From: Sphingobacterium sp. | GTDB taxonomy: Bacteria > Bacteroidota > Bacteroidia > Sphingobacteriales > Sphingobacteriaceae | Reading direction: 5' to 3' | Length of the DNA stretch: 48,367 nucleotides | Assembly: GCA_029239355.1 (NCBI GenBank) | Contig: JAQZAZ010000026.1 | Location: forward strand, 1-48,367 | In this document: positions 15,544-23,741 of the stretch, one piece after another | Layout of the letters: each line of letters starts with the position of its first letter | Numbering within the stretch: position 1 is the stretch's first letter | Position numbers and translations under genes: made by a program | Notes under the pieces: generated by a model | Databases searched by the model: none | The model's input: only the letters and a program-made list of their open reading frames with translations | Told to the model about the DNA's origin: nothing

Positions 15544-16383
15544 ATGAAAAAATTTGACACAGCAATTGCACAGTCCATCAATGTAGGTGGAAAGCTTATG
15601 ACATTTGAGAAACCTGTCATTATGGGCATACTCAATGTTACTCCGGATTCTTTTTTTGATGGCGGAGATAATACCACTGTCGAAAAAGCCCTGGAGAAGG
15701 CACAGCATCTTCTACAGTCCGGAGCTCAAATCCTCGATATTGGCGCTTATTCTTCGCGCCCAGGAGCTCCACTGATCTCTTCGCAGGAAGAAATGGACAG
15801 AGCGCTCCCGCCTATTCAGGCTATCAGAAATGCCTTTCCTGAAGCTATTTTATCAATAGATACCTTTCGGGCGGATGTCGCCGCCGAAGCTATTGATGCC
15901 GGTGTACATATTGTCAATGATGTCTCAGGAGGTACACTGGATGAGGATATGTTTGCCACTGTTGCTAAATATCAGGTACCCTATATCCTTATGCACATGC
16001 GTGGCACCCCCGAAAACATGCAGGAGCAGACCGAATATACCGATATTGTGACTGATGTCGCCACCTTTCTGGGAGCGCGTGTTGCCCAGCTCAGAGATCT
16101 GGGTGTAAAAGATATTATCCTCGATCCCGGATTTGGCTTTGCCAAAACGGTCGATCAAAACTATGAGCTATTATATCGTGTCAATGAACTCCACTATTTC
16201 GGTCTTCCAATTTTAGGTGGAATATCACGTAAATCCATGATTTATAAAAAATTGGGTATTACGGCTGCGGAAGCCCTTCATGGTACCACAGCATTAAACA
16301 CCCTGCTACTGGAGCGAGGGGTTCAGATCCTCCGTGTTCACGATGTAGCAGAAGCAAAACAGCTTGTTGATCTTTTTTATTAG
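15544..16383 (+). CDS. folP: Dihydropteroate synthase
   Basis: FolP joins p-aminobenzoate to 7,8-dihydropterin pyrophosphate, the sulfonamide-sensitive step of folate synthesis. The 279-residue TIM barrel shows all signature segments: PVIMGILNVTPDSFFDGG (20-37), ILDIGAYSSRPGA (residues 59-71), ILSIDTFRADVA, VNDVSGGTLD, MHMRGTPENMQ, ILDPGFGFAKTVDQNYELL and GGISRKSMI. Its 3' end faces the cytochrome peroxidase gene with a 55-bp gap in which no clear hairpin was seen. Confidence 0.97.
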   Translation: MKKFDTAIAQSINVGGKLMTFEKPVIMGILNVTPDSFFDGGDNTTVEKALEKAQHLLQSGAQILDIGAYSSRPGAPLISSQEEMDRALPPIQAIRNAFPEAILSIDTFRADVAAEAIDAGVHIVNDVSGGTLDEDMFATVAKYQVPYILMHMRGTPENMQEQTEYTDIVTDVATFLGARVAQLRDLGVKDIILDPGFGFAKTVDQNYELLYRVNELHYFGLPILGGISRKSMIYKKLGITAAEALHGTTALNTLLLERGVQILRVHDVAEAKQLVDLFY

Positions 16384-16438
16384 CGGGATTGCACCGATCT
16401 TCTAAAAAACTTATACCAGTCTTTCAAGGGTAAATTTA

Positions 16439-17461
16439 CTATTTCCCAATAAATACGGGGTCACTTAATGTTTCTATAAAAGCGATAATCGCTAATTTTT
16501 CCTGTTCCGTTAACGGAATGCGATTGCCATTTTTCTTAAGGATAGGGTCAAGATTTTCTGCGTCCAACACCCCCTTATCGAAATAGTCCAAAACAGCCCT
16601 TAAAGTTGGAAATTGACCAAAACTTCCGTAAGGTGCTGTATAAGCTGTATTTCTGAGGGAGGGAACACGAAAGGCCATCTGATCGGCAGGTCGTCCGGTA
16701 ACCCGGGCTCGTCCTGCTTCTTCAGGATTTGGATTCGCAGGAAATCCCACATTTCTGAAACTTTGATCCGTAAACAACGCTGTACTATGACAACTGGCAC
16801 ATTTAGTTTTAAATGTTGCATATCCTTTCTCTTCCATCGCGGTGAATTGTTCGCCTTCATTTCTTTTTACCCGATCGTATTTACTGTTGGCAGCGATCAG
16901 GGTGTACTCGTATTGTGCGATACTACGATAGATTCGATCAGCTGTTATGCTTTCGTCTCCAAATGCTCTTTTAAATAATTTTTTGTAATCGGTCTCAACA
17001 TCAATTTTTCCGATCACTTCCAGAATCGAAGAGTCCATCTCTTCATGTGTTATGATCGGAACGAGAGGTTGCTTTTCCAATTGGAGGATATTTCCGTCCC
17101 AATTGTAAAATTTCATAAAAGCCATATTTTGAATCGCTGGGGTATTCCGCAGTCCTACCCGATCATAGATTCCGACCGCTTGCTGTCTCCCATCCGAAAA
17201 AGCCAGGGCAGGATTATGGCAACTCGCACAGGAAATGGTATTATTTCCACTGAACTTTTTCTCGTGGAATAATTTCTCCCCCAATGCGACACCATATTTT
17301 GTAGGTCTATTTTGTGCTATAGAACCGTTTAATGCGGGAAATTCAGGGGGTATATCTAGTACAATTTCGGGATTGTCCTCTTCAACGGATTCATTCATAC
17401 CGCCTTTACCGCAGGACAATGCAATCAACAATACACTTAAAATACAGATTACTGTTTTCAT
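16439..17461 (-). CDS. MbnH/MauG-like diheme cytochrome c peroxidase
   Basis: A 340-residue lipoprotein (lipobox LIALSC, C17) with two heme-c motifs, CASCH at 78-82 and CASCH at 221-225. This is the bacterial cytochrome c peroxidase/MauG family. In Methylosinus, the family member MbnH oxidises a tryptophan of its partner MbnP to kynurenine. Here the gene is directly downstream of an MbnP-like gene and is the last of a leftward group with an OprC-like receptor, so an MbnH-like role is the best reading. A plain H2O2-detoxifying peroxidase cannot be excluded. The 175-bp gap before it shows no clear promoter and may contain a weakly related intergenic repeat (CAGCTATTATCATGAAG near 17533-17549). 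Confidence 0.88.
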   Translation of the reverse strand: MKTVICILSVLLIALSCGKGGMNESVEEDNPEIVLDIPPEFPALNGSIAQNRPTKYGVALGEKLFHEKKFSGNNTISCASCHNPALAFSDGRQQAVGIYDRVGLRNTPAIQNMAFMKFYNWDGNILQLEKQPLVPIITHEEMDSSILEVIGKIDVETDYKKLFKRAFGDESITADRIYRSIAQYEYTLIAANSKYDRVKRNEGEQFTAMEEKGYATFKTKCASCHSTALFTDQSFRNVGFPANPNPEEAGRARVTGRPADQMAFRVPSLRNTAYTAPYGSFGQFPTLRAVLDYFDKGVLDAENLDPILKKNGNRIPLTEQEKLAIIAFIETLSDPVFIGK

Positions 17462-17636
17462 TAGAACAAATGATTTTATAGTAACAAGTGGGCTAGTATG
17501 CCGCTATTATTTCATCTTACCAACAAGGGGACTGTCAGCTATTATCATGAAGACAAAGCCATCACGGGGCGTCAGAGGCATGCTATTTTGGATGTTCCCA
17601 GGCTCCGCATGGCTTTATCATTAATTTATCTTTCCA

Positions 17637-18503
17637 TTAGTTATTTTCAACTGTTTCGACCGAAAACATGCCACTTTTATCGTCTTTACCGTCGCCGCCA
17701 ATATTACTTACAAATATTTCCATCGCTTCCATGCTGCTATGCTGGCTCGGGGTAGTTGCGTTTTTCGCTGTCAGGATGACTTTCGTCTTCCCACTCAACA
17801 GTTTATCAAAGTCTGCTTTTATTAGGATCTTGGGCACATTGGCCCCAACTAAAGCGGTCGTGGTGAGATCCAGTGTAATATCGCGATAAGCATCTACACC
17901 CTGCGTATAGGTTTCAGGCTGGCCGCCCGTTCCATTCAGGGTACTTCCTGTATGAATCTGAAATGCATTATTTTCTGCCCCATAAAATCCTTCTATTTTC
18001 GCAAAGCGATATCCAGTAGCCCATTGCCACATCATATCTGTATCGTTTGCTCCTGCTGTCGCATAAAATACTGGAAATCTGACCTGATCCACCGTATTGA
18101 TTTCATGATTCACCCCTAACCCAAATTTGAGCTGACGATACTCCCCTACGGGTATATTCTTCAGGACATAATTCAAGCTCGCTGGCTTGGCCTGGTTAAT
18201 AACGGTAGCCCCCTTATCCAAGTCATTTACATTGTAGGGAATCTCCGTTCCATCGACTTTGACAAGCCGAATATTACTGACAACATATTTAAGTTCTGAG
18301 AGATGATGTGCCTGGTCCTTTTCAGATATGTTAACTGTTGCATCCATGGAGGCCGCTCCGCCAAGAACAATGGTTTCATTTTTAAATGTATTGTTAAAAT
18401 GCAGACTGATATTGTTAGCGACAAATTTATCATCGCTTTTACTACAGGAAGTCATGATGAATGAAACAGCAGCTAAAATCAGGGAGTTCGTTATTTTTTT
18501 CAT
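17637..18503 (-). CDS. MbnP-like copper-binding lipoprotein
   Basis: A 288-residue lipoprotein (lipobox IMTSC, C20) with a single beta-rich MbnP-like domain. Features of that family that I recognise are ISLHFNNTF near residue 32, YVVSNIRLVKVDG (73-85), the stretch MMWQWATGYRFAKIEG (157-172) with W159 and W161, and FQIHTGS with H185. In characterised MbnP a tryptophan is turned into kynurenine by MbnH and helps bind copper. W159 or W161 is the natural candidate here. It lies 30 nt downstream of the receptor gene and upstream of the diheme enzyme gene. It probably works at the periplasmic face of the outer membrane or on the cell surface. Confidence 0.85.
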   Translation of the reverse strand: MKKITNSLILAAVSFIMTSCSKSDDKFVANNISLHFNNTFKNETIVLGGAASMDATVNISEKDQAHHLSELKYVVSNIRLVKVDGTEIPYNVNDLDKGATVINQAKPASLNYVLKNIPVGEYRQLKFGLGVNHEINTVDQVRFPVFYATAGANDTDMMWQWATGYRFAKIEGFYGAENNAFQIHTGSTLNGTGGQPETYTQGVDAYRDITLDLTTTALVGANVPKILIKADFDKLLSGKTKVILTAKNATTPSQHSSMEAMEIFVSNIGGDGKDDKSGMFSVETVENN

Positions 18504-18533
18504 TATATGTATTATTTAAATGTGATTGATTTT

Positions 18534-20522
18534 TTAAAAATTGACTTTTAGGGAGGTAAAAATATTCCGTCCCATTCGCGGAATATTTCCCCAATCCGCA
18601 TAGGTACTATAGTATTCGTTCAACAGATTCTCGGCACCAGCCTGAAAGACAGATTTGAACTTGCCGAGACTGAAACTGTAATCGACAGATAGATTCCATA
18701 TATTGTAGGAGGCCGTCTGATCTTCTCCATATTCAGGACTGTAGTTGGTCTGTGTAAAATCCCCATGTAAGGAAGTTCGTACACCAATTCCCCTGTAGCC
18801 ATAATGCAGAGATGTCTGATAGCTTAGCGGACGTATAAAAGGTAAATTTCCACCAGTATCATCCTTTCCGCGCGCATAGGTGAATACCGCTTTCCAGTGC
18901 AGGTTATCCCGGATTGTATAATCCAGGTTGATCGCCGTATTAAAAAGGGTAGCATACGGTAAGGAGGTATAGCCCTTTACACCGACGGATTGATAATTCA
19001 TGGGGCTACCCAAACTCAAAATCCGTCCGATAATATAATTGTCGATGTAGAAATAGTTAACCTTTGCCGCGACACTTATTTTTTCGGTCTTGAATCCAAC
19101 GCGGCCATTGGCCTCATAAGAAACTTCATTCTTTAAACCCGGATTCCCGATATAATCGTAGCGGTCAAAGCTATTGTAAATATAATAGCCATAGGCTTCG
19201 GAAACGGAAGGCGCACGATGTCCAAACCCGGTGCCCACAGAAATGTCAAACTGATTTAGGTTTAATTCGTAGCTGGCATGTAGCCCTGGAAGCCATCTAT
19301 TCTTTTTCTGAGGCGCTCCGGGATGAAAAATCCAGTTAAATTCCACGTATTTGGAATAATTGTAATTCACGCCCAACGAACCGCCCAGATTCACTTTACT
19401 CCTTTCTGAAATATCCCAGGAATTGTTCATCGCGATACTAGCAAAACGCGTTGTTACCCATGGCCAGCTATACGCAAACATGGTCCGTTTGGAACGATCC
19501 TGCGGGTACATCCGCATTTCTGCGATAGAAAGATTATCATAGGCATTTAGCTGCAGTTCTGACGAGTAGTGCTCTTTCTTCAGATTTACTTTTGAAACCA
19601 AGCCATAGGTTGTACTCCATCCGGGCATATCCATGTGCACCAAATTCTCAGGGCGCGTGGTATCATCCATGTAGTGCTCTACGGCATTAAAATAAACTTT
19701 CGTGTCCCACACTTTCACTAAGCCTTCTTCAAACAGTTGCTTGTAGGATGCAGATGTAATAATCGCCCTTGATAACCATAGATCCATAGGTAAAGCAGGA
19801 AAGCCAACGTCTTTTGCACGATCAAAAATCGCATCTATCCGAACCGCAGATAGTGCACTTGTCTTATAAGCTAATCCCAATGATGCATTCAGCTTATTGT
19901 ATTGGGAATGCTGTACTTCTTGATTGTTTCCGTCAGCATAGTTACCCGCTTTACGGAAGGCAACACTACCATCAGCCACGAATTTGTCTGTCGAATAGAA
20001 TAGATTTCCAAGGTTAAAAGCTTGCCTGTTATTAAACTCGAAGCCCGTCTGATATGTACCGCCTATGTTTTGCTGCAAGCCGAAGGGAGTACTTCTCCTT
20101 TTTAGGTCTATACTCCCGGCAACTGTTGCCCCGTGCATATTTCCTTCCTGCCCGGAGTTGATATCAATGGACGACAGGTTATTGCTCTCCACATAGGAGG
20201 TGATGGGATCCATCTTATCCGTACATGCGCCAAAAATATGCATGCCATCAATCGTGATTGTTGAACGCTCGGTACTCATGTTATTCAGTAAAGGTTCCCA
20301 TGCATACGCACCACGCTTGATAAAGCTGATATTGTCTGATGAAGCCAAAAACTCGTCGACTGAGACAGCCATTTTTAGGTCACTTTCGATCTTCCGCTTG
20401 ATCTTAGCATCCACTTTAACCTCCGCCAAGCGATTGGCTGTGTCTCTTTTTACTGTGGTACTCTGCCCGTTGACCTCCAATCCAATCGCGAGAACAGAGA
20501 GTACAATACTTAATTTCTTCAT
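18534..20522 (-). CDS. OprC-like copper TonB-dependent receptor
   Basis: A 662-residue outer-membrane receptor: signal peptide to about 20 (EVNGQS), plug domain about 40-145, then a 22-strand barrel ending in a C-terminal aromatic residue (SLKVNF). It lacks the CarboxypepD-like domain of SusC proteins. The plug has IDGMHIFGACTDKMDPITSYVE, with C100 and M104 as CxxxM. A barrel loop has VEHYMDDTTRP, with H283 and M285 as HxM. Together these are the four ligands known from the copper receptor OprC of Pseudomonas (C143, M147, H323, M325) at nearly the same spacing. Substrate copper is therefore well supported. It starts 5 nt after the YtkA-like gene. Confidence 0.92.
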   Translation of the reverse strand: MKKLSIVLSVLAIGLEVNGQSTTVKRDTANRLAEVKVDAKIKRKIESDLKMAVSVDEFLASSDNISFIKRGAYAWEPLLNNMSTERSTITIDGMHIFGACTDKMDPITSYVESNNLSSIDINSGQEGNMHGATVAGSIDLKRRSTPFGLQQNIGGTYQTGFEFNNRQAFNLGNLFYSTDKFVADGSVAFRKAGNYADGNNQEVQHSQYNKLNASLGLAYKTSALSAVRIDAIFDRAKDVGFPALPMDLWLSRAIITSASYKQLFEEGLVKVWDTKVYFNAVEHYMDDTTRPENLVHMDMPGWSTTYGLVSKVNLKKEHYSSELQLNAYDNLSIAEMRMYPQDRSKRTMFAYSWPWVTTRFASIAMNNSWDISERSKVNLGGSLGVNYNYSKYVEFNWIFHPGAPQKKNRWLPGLHASYELNLNQFDISVGTGFGHRAPSVSEAYGYYIYNSFDRYDYIGNPGLKNEVSYEANGRVGFKTEKISVAAKVNYFYIDNYIIGRILSLGSPMNYQSVGVKGYTSLPYATLFNTAINLDYTIRDNLHWKAVFTYARGKDDTGGNLPFIRPLSYQTSLHYGYRGIGVRTSLHGDFTQTNYSPEYGEDQTASYNIWNLSVDYSFSLGKFKSVFQAGAENLLNEYYSTYADWGNIPRMGRNIFTSLKVNF

Positions 20523-20527
20523 AACGC

Positions 20528-21472
20528 TTAGAATAGAATATCGAGGTGTAGCTCACTTTTTACACCTTCCACTCCTGGTGTAAAATCCTTGGGCACTTCG
20601 GTACCGCGAATCACTTTTCCAGCAGGATTCAACAGGACGAAATTTAATGTCCAGTTGCCCGTCATGGTATAATTAACAATACCATGATATAGGCCATCCG
20701 ATTCCTGCACTAAATCTTTATTATTGGGCGAGGAGTGATTACCCATGGATGGTTCGGGCATACGTGGATCTAACTTAAGCGTGTAATCTTCGACTTGGGA
20801 ATAGGAAAATTGGAACTGATCGGGAAAGCTTCTGGGCGATAAATCAAGTGGTTTATTCAATTTATAAATCCCAGCCAGTAATTTGTTCTCAGAAACTGTT
20901 GGTTTCCGTGGAGAAATTAATGCTATAACGTACTGTTCATCGTCTTTTCCAGTGAACACGGTCATATTGAGATTTTTATTGGTCTGTTGTTTTACTTCAA
21001 CATCTTTAATTGCAGAAAAAGTCTGATTACCAACTTTAAAACTGATGTAGACTGTCCAGCTGCCCCCTGTTCCACTTTCACTGGTGAAAACACTATAACC
21101 GGAGAAATATTTATCGTCTGCTTTATATGCCAGCTCATACTGGTGTGGACAAGAACTTTTCTCTCCTGTAATAGCAGTTTGCACAGGCAGAAATGTTATT
21201 GTAGAGCCGTCCACTGGAGCATTCGTTTGCGTATTTTTAATCCGCAGACGGATATCGTTGTATCCACGATAAAATGCACCATTCAATGCCTCTATGCTGA
21301 TTGTATAACCAGCTGTTGCAACATTTGCGACCTCTTTAAATTCGGTCCCCTCCTCCACTACTGCACCGCGTTCGGCTTCATAATCTGTTTTTCCTTTGGT
21401 ACATGCTCCAAGAAATACGCCTATTATTGCGCTATAAAAACCTAGTGTTTTTATCAATATACTTACCTTCAT
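20528..21472 (-). CDS. YtkA-like lipoprotein with two domains
   Basis: A 314-residue lipoprotein (lipobox LGAC, C24) with two related beta-sandwich domains of the YtkA/FixH type, about 55-160 and 178-312. The second has the typical run DPRMPEPSMGNHSSPNN (M238, M243, H246) followed by GLYHGIVNYTMTGNWTLNFVLL. The first has SSCPHQYELAY (C108, H110) in the equivalent place and GSWTVYISFKV. Such Met/His/Cys clusters often bind copper. It is 5 nt upstream of the OprC-like receptor, so a surface or periplasmic copper-handling role is likely. I know no characterised homologue with this exact layout. Confidence 0.8.
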   Translation of the reverse strand: MKVSILIKTLGFYSAIIGVFLGACTKGKTDYEAERGAVVEEGTEFKEVANVATAGYTISIEALNGAFYRGYNDIRLRIKNTQTNAPVDGSTITFLPVQTAITGEKSSCPHQYELAYKADDKYFSGYSVFTSESGTGGSWTVYISFKVGNQTFSAIKDVEVKQQTNKNLNMTVFTGKDDEQYVIALISPRKPTVSENKLLAGIYKLNKPLDLSPRSFPDQFQFSYSQVEDYTLKLDPRMPEPSMGNHSSPNNKDLVQESDGLYHGIVNYTMTGNWTLNFVLLNPAGKVIRGTEVPKDFTPGVEGVKSELHLDILF

Positions 21473-21539
21473 AAAAATACCATCTTAGCTTAGTTAACAG
21501 GTGGCGGTATAGCACAGGGACAAGTATGGTTAGAAAGGG

Positions 21540-21592
21540 ACAGAATATGTACTGCATGCTTATCCGAAAGACGGCCGCAGTACATATTCTGT
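21540..21592 (-). promoter_or_regulatory. 16-bp inverted repeat in copper-locus leader
   Basis: The arm ACAGAATATGTACTGC (21540-21555) is matched exactly in inverse at 21577-21592, with a 21-nt centre. In leftward mRNA it would form a stable hairpin 68-120 nt before the lipoprotein ATG. No T-run follows in that direction, so it is not a plain terminator. A regulatory or RNA-processing role is possible. Confidence 0.65.
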
Positions 21593-21689
21593 TAAAGAAA
21601 TTTTCTAAATTACCTGAAACCTGCGACCTAAAGAACCGATAGCCTGTTCAAATAAAATTTTTCATCTGCTTAAATTTTTTATGCTGTAG

Positions 21690-21792
21690 TGATGAAGCTA
21701 TCAGATTTATTCATCGAGTATACGTTTAAGCGGCATTCATGAGCTTACTTTGCTCAGTTACCCGTCCTCTTATAGCATTGAATAAATCATGA
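21690..21792 (-). repeat. Degenerate intergenic repeat, copy C2
   Basis: Read on the minus strand, this begins TCATGATTTATTCAA and ends GATAGCTTCATCA, the same two blocks as copy B in the same order. The last 30 bases can fold as GATGAA/TTCATC, equivalent to the copy B hairpin. It lies next to copy C1. Confidence 0.55.
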
Positions 21793-21826
21793 CAGTTTCA
21801 GTCGACATAAATGGTCTTTATAGCCG

Positions 21827-21886
21827 ATGAAAGCGATCATGAGCAGCTACATATCACTATCCGATAGCAACATGCATGTCATGATG
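21827..21886 (-). repeat. Degenerate intergenic repeat, copy C1
   Basis: Read on the minus strand, this starts CATCATGA and ends GCTCATGATCGCTTTCAT, like copy A at 81-144 with a slightly shorter middle. The middle shows little similarity to copy A, so this copy is less certain than C2. Confidence 0.35.
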
Positions 21887-21901
21887 ATTTCTAAAATGGA
21901 A

Positions 21902-22282
21902 TTAAACTAATGGGGGGTGAAATATGGTAAAGATGGGTCTGTAAGAATAATTTTCGTTGTATTCGGGTAACGAGCGTTCCACAATAATTCCTTGAAACAA
22001 AGAAGATAGCTGAAAGTCAAAATGCTGGGAATTGTTGATAAAAACAACATCAATAATACGAGATTCAAGGTTTTTTTGTTCCTTTTCTTCGTGTTCGCGC
22101 ATTTTTTTCATCAGGATACATTGTCCTCGGCATGACAGGGCTTTTTCGTTGAAACGATTCACACATTCATAACGGGCAATGTAATCTCTATTCAGCTCGA
22201 AAACTGTCCATAGCCACACTGTTGAGAAGCTCTGGAGGAGCATCAAAGGTAATAAAATCCATATGAACTGTCTAGCTTTCAT
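21902..22282 (-). CDS. Small membrane protein with C-x10-C-x3-C motif
   Basis: A 126-residue protein with an N-terminal hydrophobic segment (about 6-28, FIWILLPLMLLQSFSTVWLWTVF) that may be an uncleaved anchor. It is followed by YECVNRFNEKALSCRGQC with Cys at 40, 51 and 55, then a charged helix (LMKKMREHEEKEQK) and a poorly conserved tail. I recall similar small proteins with a CxN...CxGxC pattern near metal-receptor genes in Bacteroidota, but no function is established. Three close Cys suggest metal or heme binding. It is the first gene of the copper locus, behind a consensus promoter, and is separated from the next gene by 429 bp. Confidence 0.75.
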   Translation of the reverse strand: MKARQFIWILLPLMLLQSFSTVWLWTVFELNRDYIARYECVNRFNEKALSCRGQCILMKKMREHEEKEQKNLESRIIDVVFINNSQHFDFQLSSLFQGIIVERSLPEYNENYSYRPIFTIFHPPLV

Positions 22283-22295
22283 CTTGTGAGTCCGG

Positions 22296-22327
22296 CAAAT
22301 ATATCAATGAATCCCGGAATACGCAAA
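22296..22327 (-). promoter_or_regulatory. Promoter of the copper locus
   Basis: On the minus strand TTTG (22327-22324), 20 nt, then TATATTTG (22303-22296) matches the Bacteroidota consensus well. The predicted transcript start is near 22290, leaving a leader of fewer than 10 nt before the ATG at 22282. Confidence 0.65.
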
Positions 22328-22336
22328 TTCCATAGG

Positions 22337-22374
22337 AACAATAAAGTCCCCAGATAAGATTTTACCTGAGGACT
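22337..22374 (-). terminator. Terminator after PUL 1
   Basis: On the minus strand AGTCCTCAG pairs with CTGGGGACT (one G-T pair) around a 12-nt loop and is followed by TTTATTGTT. It closes the GH30 locus, 19 nt after the last stop, and separates it from the copper-locus promoter. Confidence 0.75.
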
Positions 22375-22392
22375 GAAACATCAATATATATA

Positions 22393-23730
22393 TTATTTTG
22401 AAACAACAGTTAGCACAGCCTTTTTGTTACCGGCTGTCAAATCCAATGTGAATATATACGTTTTACCAGCTTCAAGCATTTTACCTGTTTTGATACCCAA
22501 ATTCCCTGAATCGCGGCCATTTTTGCCATCACCAACAAATACAATATCACTTGAAGTGGTCACATCGGTACCGCCAAACTCTCCGCCCCAGCCTTTCTGG
22601 TGAAAGAACTTAAAGTTGATATTATCAGTATTGATTGACTCGCCTGCTTTGAGTGTAATTTGGTACTTTTTATTACCAAGTGGAGCTAAACAGAGAGCTT
22701 TATCGGTATTCCAGCCAACCTGATTACTCGAAACTTTTGGCTTTCCAACTCCCTCCCCAATTATCCATACAGCTCCAGTACCGTCTTCCTGCAGTTTAGC
22801 AAGGTCATTTCCGGCCATGGCCTCCACAACGAAATATTTTAGAGCAAAGTCTGCAGTAACTCGGTATTTCCCTGTTATTCCTTTAAACGATATGACCCCA
22901 TCGGCGGCTCGCGTAAAGAAGTCAGGATCAATCCACCAATCTTGTAGATCCGCAATACCTTCAAAAGTTGCTGTCTCTCCTTGATTCAATATCAGTTCAA
23001 CTTTGGAATGCGTGTCATCAAGACGGCTGAAAAGCGATCCATTAAGCAATACGACAATAAATGGCGAGGCTTGAAACGTCAATGTATTAAATTGTATAGG
23101 GTATACGCCAGATGTTGAATTTGAAAACGGGATTTCAGCTGTAGAACCCAAATCGACAGCACTATTAACCCATCCAAAACTCATGGCATTACCCTGTTCG
23201 CCAACTTTTGGCGCCTGGATATAGCCCTTTACTTCAGCCGAAAAATTCTCCTTGGCGGCATATTGATTTTGTCCGGTCTTCTCCATCCGGTACGATTTTG
23301 ATTCAGTGACCAACGTGAGGTAAGGAAAGTCCGGACGGCTCAACTCTATATCAAAAGATTGCTCGGTTGTCTTCTGGCTAATATTTTGTAGGATAAACTT
23401 GATCGTCGCTTTTCCATCCGGAATATCTTTCAAAAACGGGACATAAATCTTTCCACTATAGTCTCCGTTATCTTTGGTACGGATAATCGTTTCGGCAACC
23501 TTGTCGTCTGTAAAGTATAACTGCGTTTTCAATGTAGACAACGCGACCTCAGTATCTGATACATGTAGGTTAAAGGCCAGGCTATCGCCAAAGTGAGCCG
23601 CTGAAACGTCTGATTTCAATTCAATTTTGGGGTCACCGATCTGATAGGTATATTTTTCGTCCTTTTTACAAGAACTAACTACCACTAGAGCAAAAGTGCC
23701 CAACACTATATTGATGAGATATCTTTTCAT
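22393..23730 (-). CDS. Surface glycan-binding lipoprotein of PUL 1
   Basis: A 445-residue lipoprotein from the ATG at 23730 (lipobox VVSSC, C21). The frame is open to an ATG at 23754, but that start would overlap the GH30 stop; the chosen start leaves 11 nt. It has several beta-sandwich segments: about 25-120 (Ig-like, KIELKSDVSAAHFGDSLAFNLHVSD), a middle region to about 300, and a C-terminal SusE/SusF-like carbohydrate-binding module (WIIGEGVGKP ... KYQITLKAGESINTDNINFKFFHQKGWGGEF). The tandem layout and position after SusD and the hydrolase fit a DUF5125-type or SusE-like surface glycan-binding protein. The exact family name is less certain than the role. Confidence 0.8.
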   Translation of the reverse strand: MKRYLINIVLGTFALVVVSSCKKDEKYTYQIGDPKIELKSDVSAAHFGDSLAFNLHVSDTEVALSTLKTQLYFTDDKVAETIIRTKDNGDYSGKIYVPFLKDIPDGKATIKFILQNISQKTTEQSFDIELSRPDFPYLTLVTESKSYRMEKTGQNQYAAKENFSAEVKGYIQAPKVGEQGNAMSFGWVNSAVDLGSTAEIPFSNSTSGVYPIQFNTLTFQASPFIVVLLNGSLFSRLDDTHSKVELILNQGETATFEGIADLQDWWIDPDFFTRAADGVISFKGITGKYRVTADFALKYFVVEAMAGNDLAKLQEDGTGAVWIIGEGVGKPKVSSNQVGWNTDKALCLAPLGNKKYQITLKAGESINTDNINFKFFHQKGWGGEFGGTDVTTSSDIVFVGDGKNGRDSGNLGIKTGKMLEAGKTYIFTLDLTAGNKKAVLTVVSK

Positions 23731-23741
23731 AACCCTTTTTA

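Larger units (their letters stand above)
21473..21901. other. 429-bp gap without a gene, repeat-rich
   Basis: No credible reading frame is present on either strand. The gap lies inside the copper locus, between the small Cys protein and the YtkA-like lipoprotein. It holds a strong 16-bp inverted repeat near its lower-coordinate end (21540-21592) and two copies of the degenerate intergenic repeat (21690-21792 and 21827-21886). No consensus promoter facing the lipoprotein gene was found, so read-through from 22296-22327 is possible. Confidence 0.7.

Noticed and set aside
17462..17636. Gene or promoter in the gap between the MbnP-like and diheme enzyme genes
   Set aside because: Only ORFs of about 12 codons and a weak 8-bp inverted repeat (AAAGCCAT/ATGGCTTT) are present; no promoter match.
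20987..21445. 152-codon frame opposite the YtkA-like gene
   Set aside because: Antisense, Cys-rich by accident of codon use; no start context or family.
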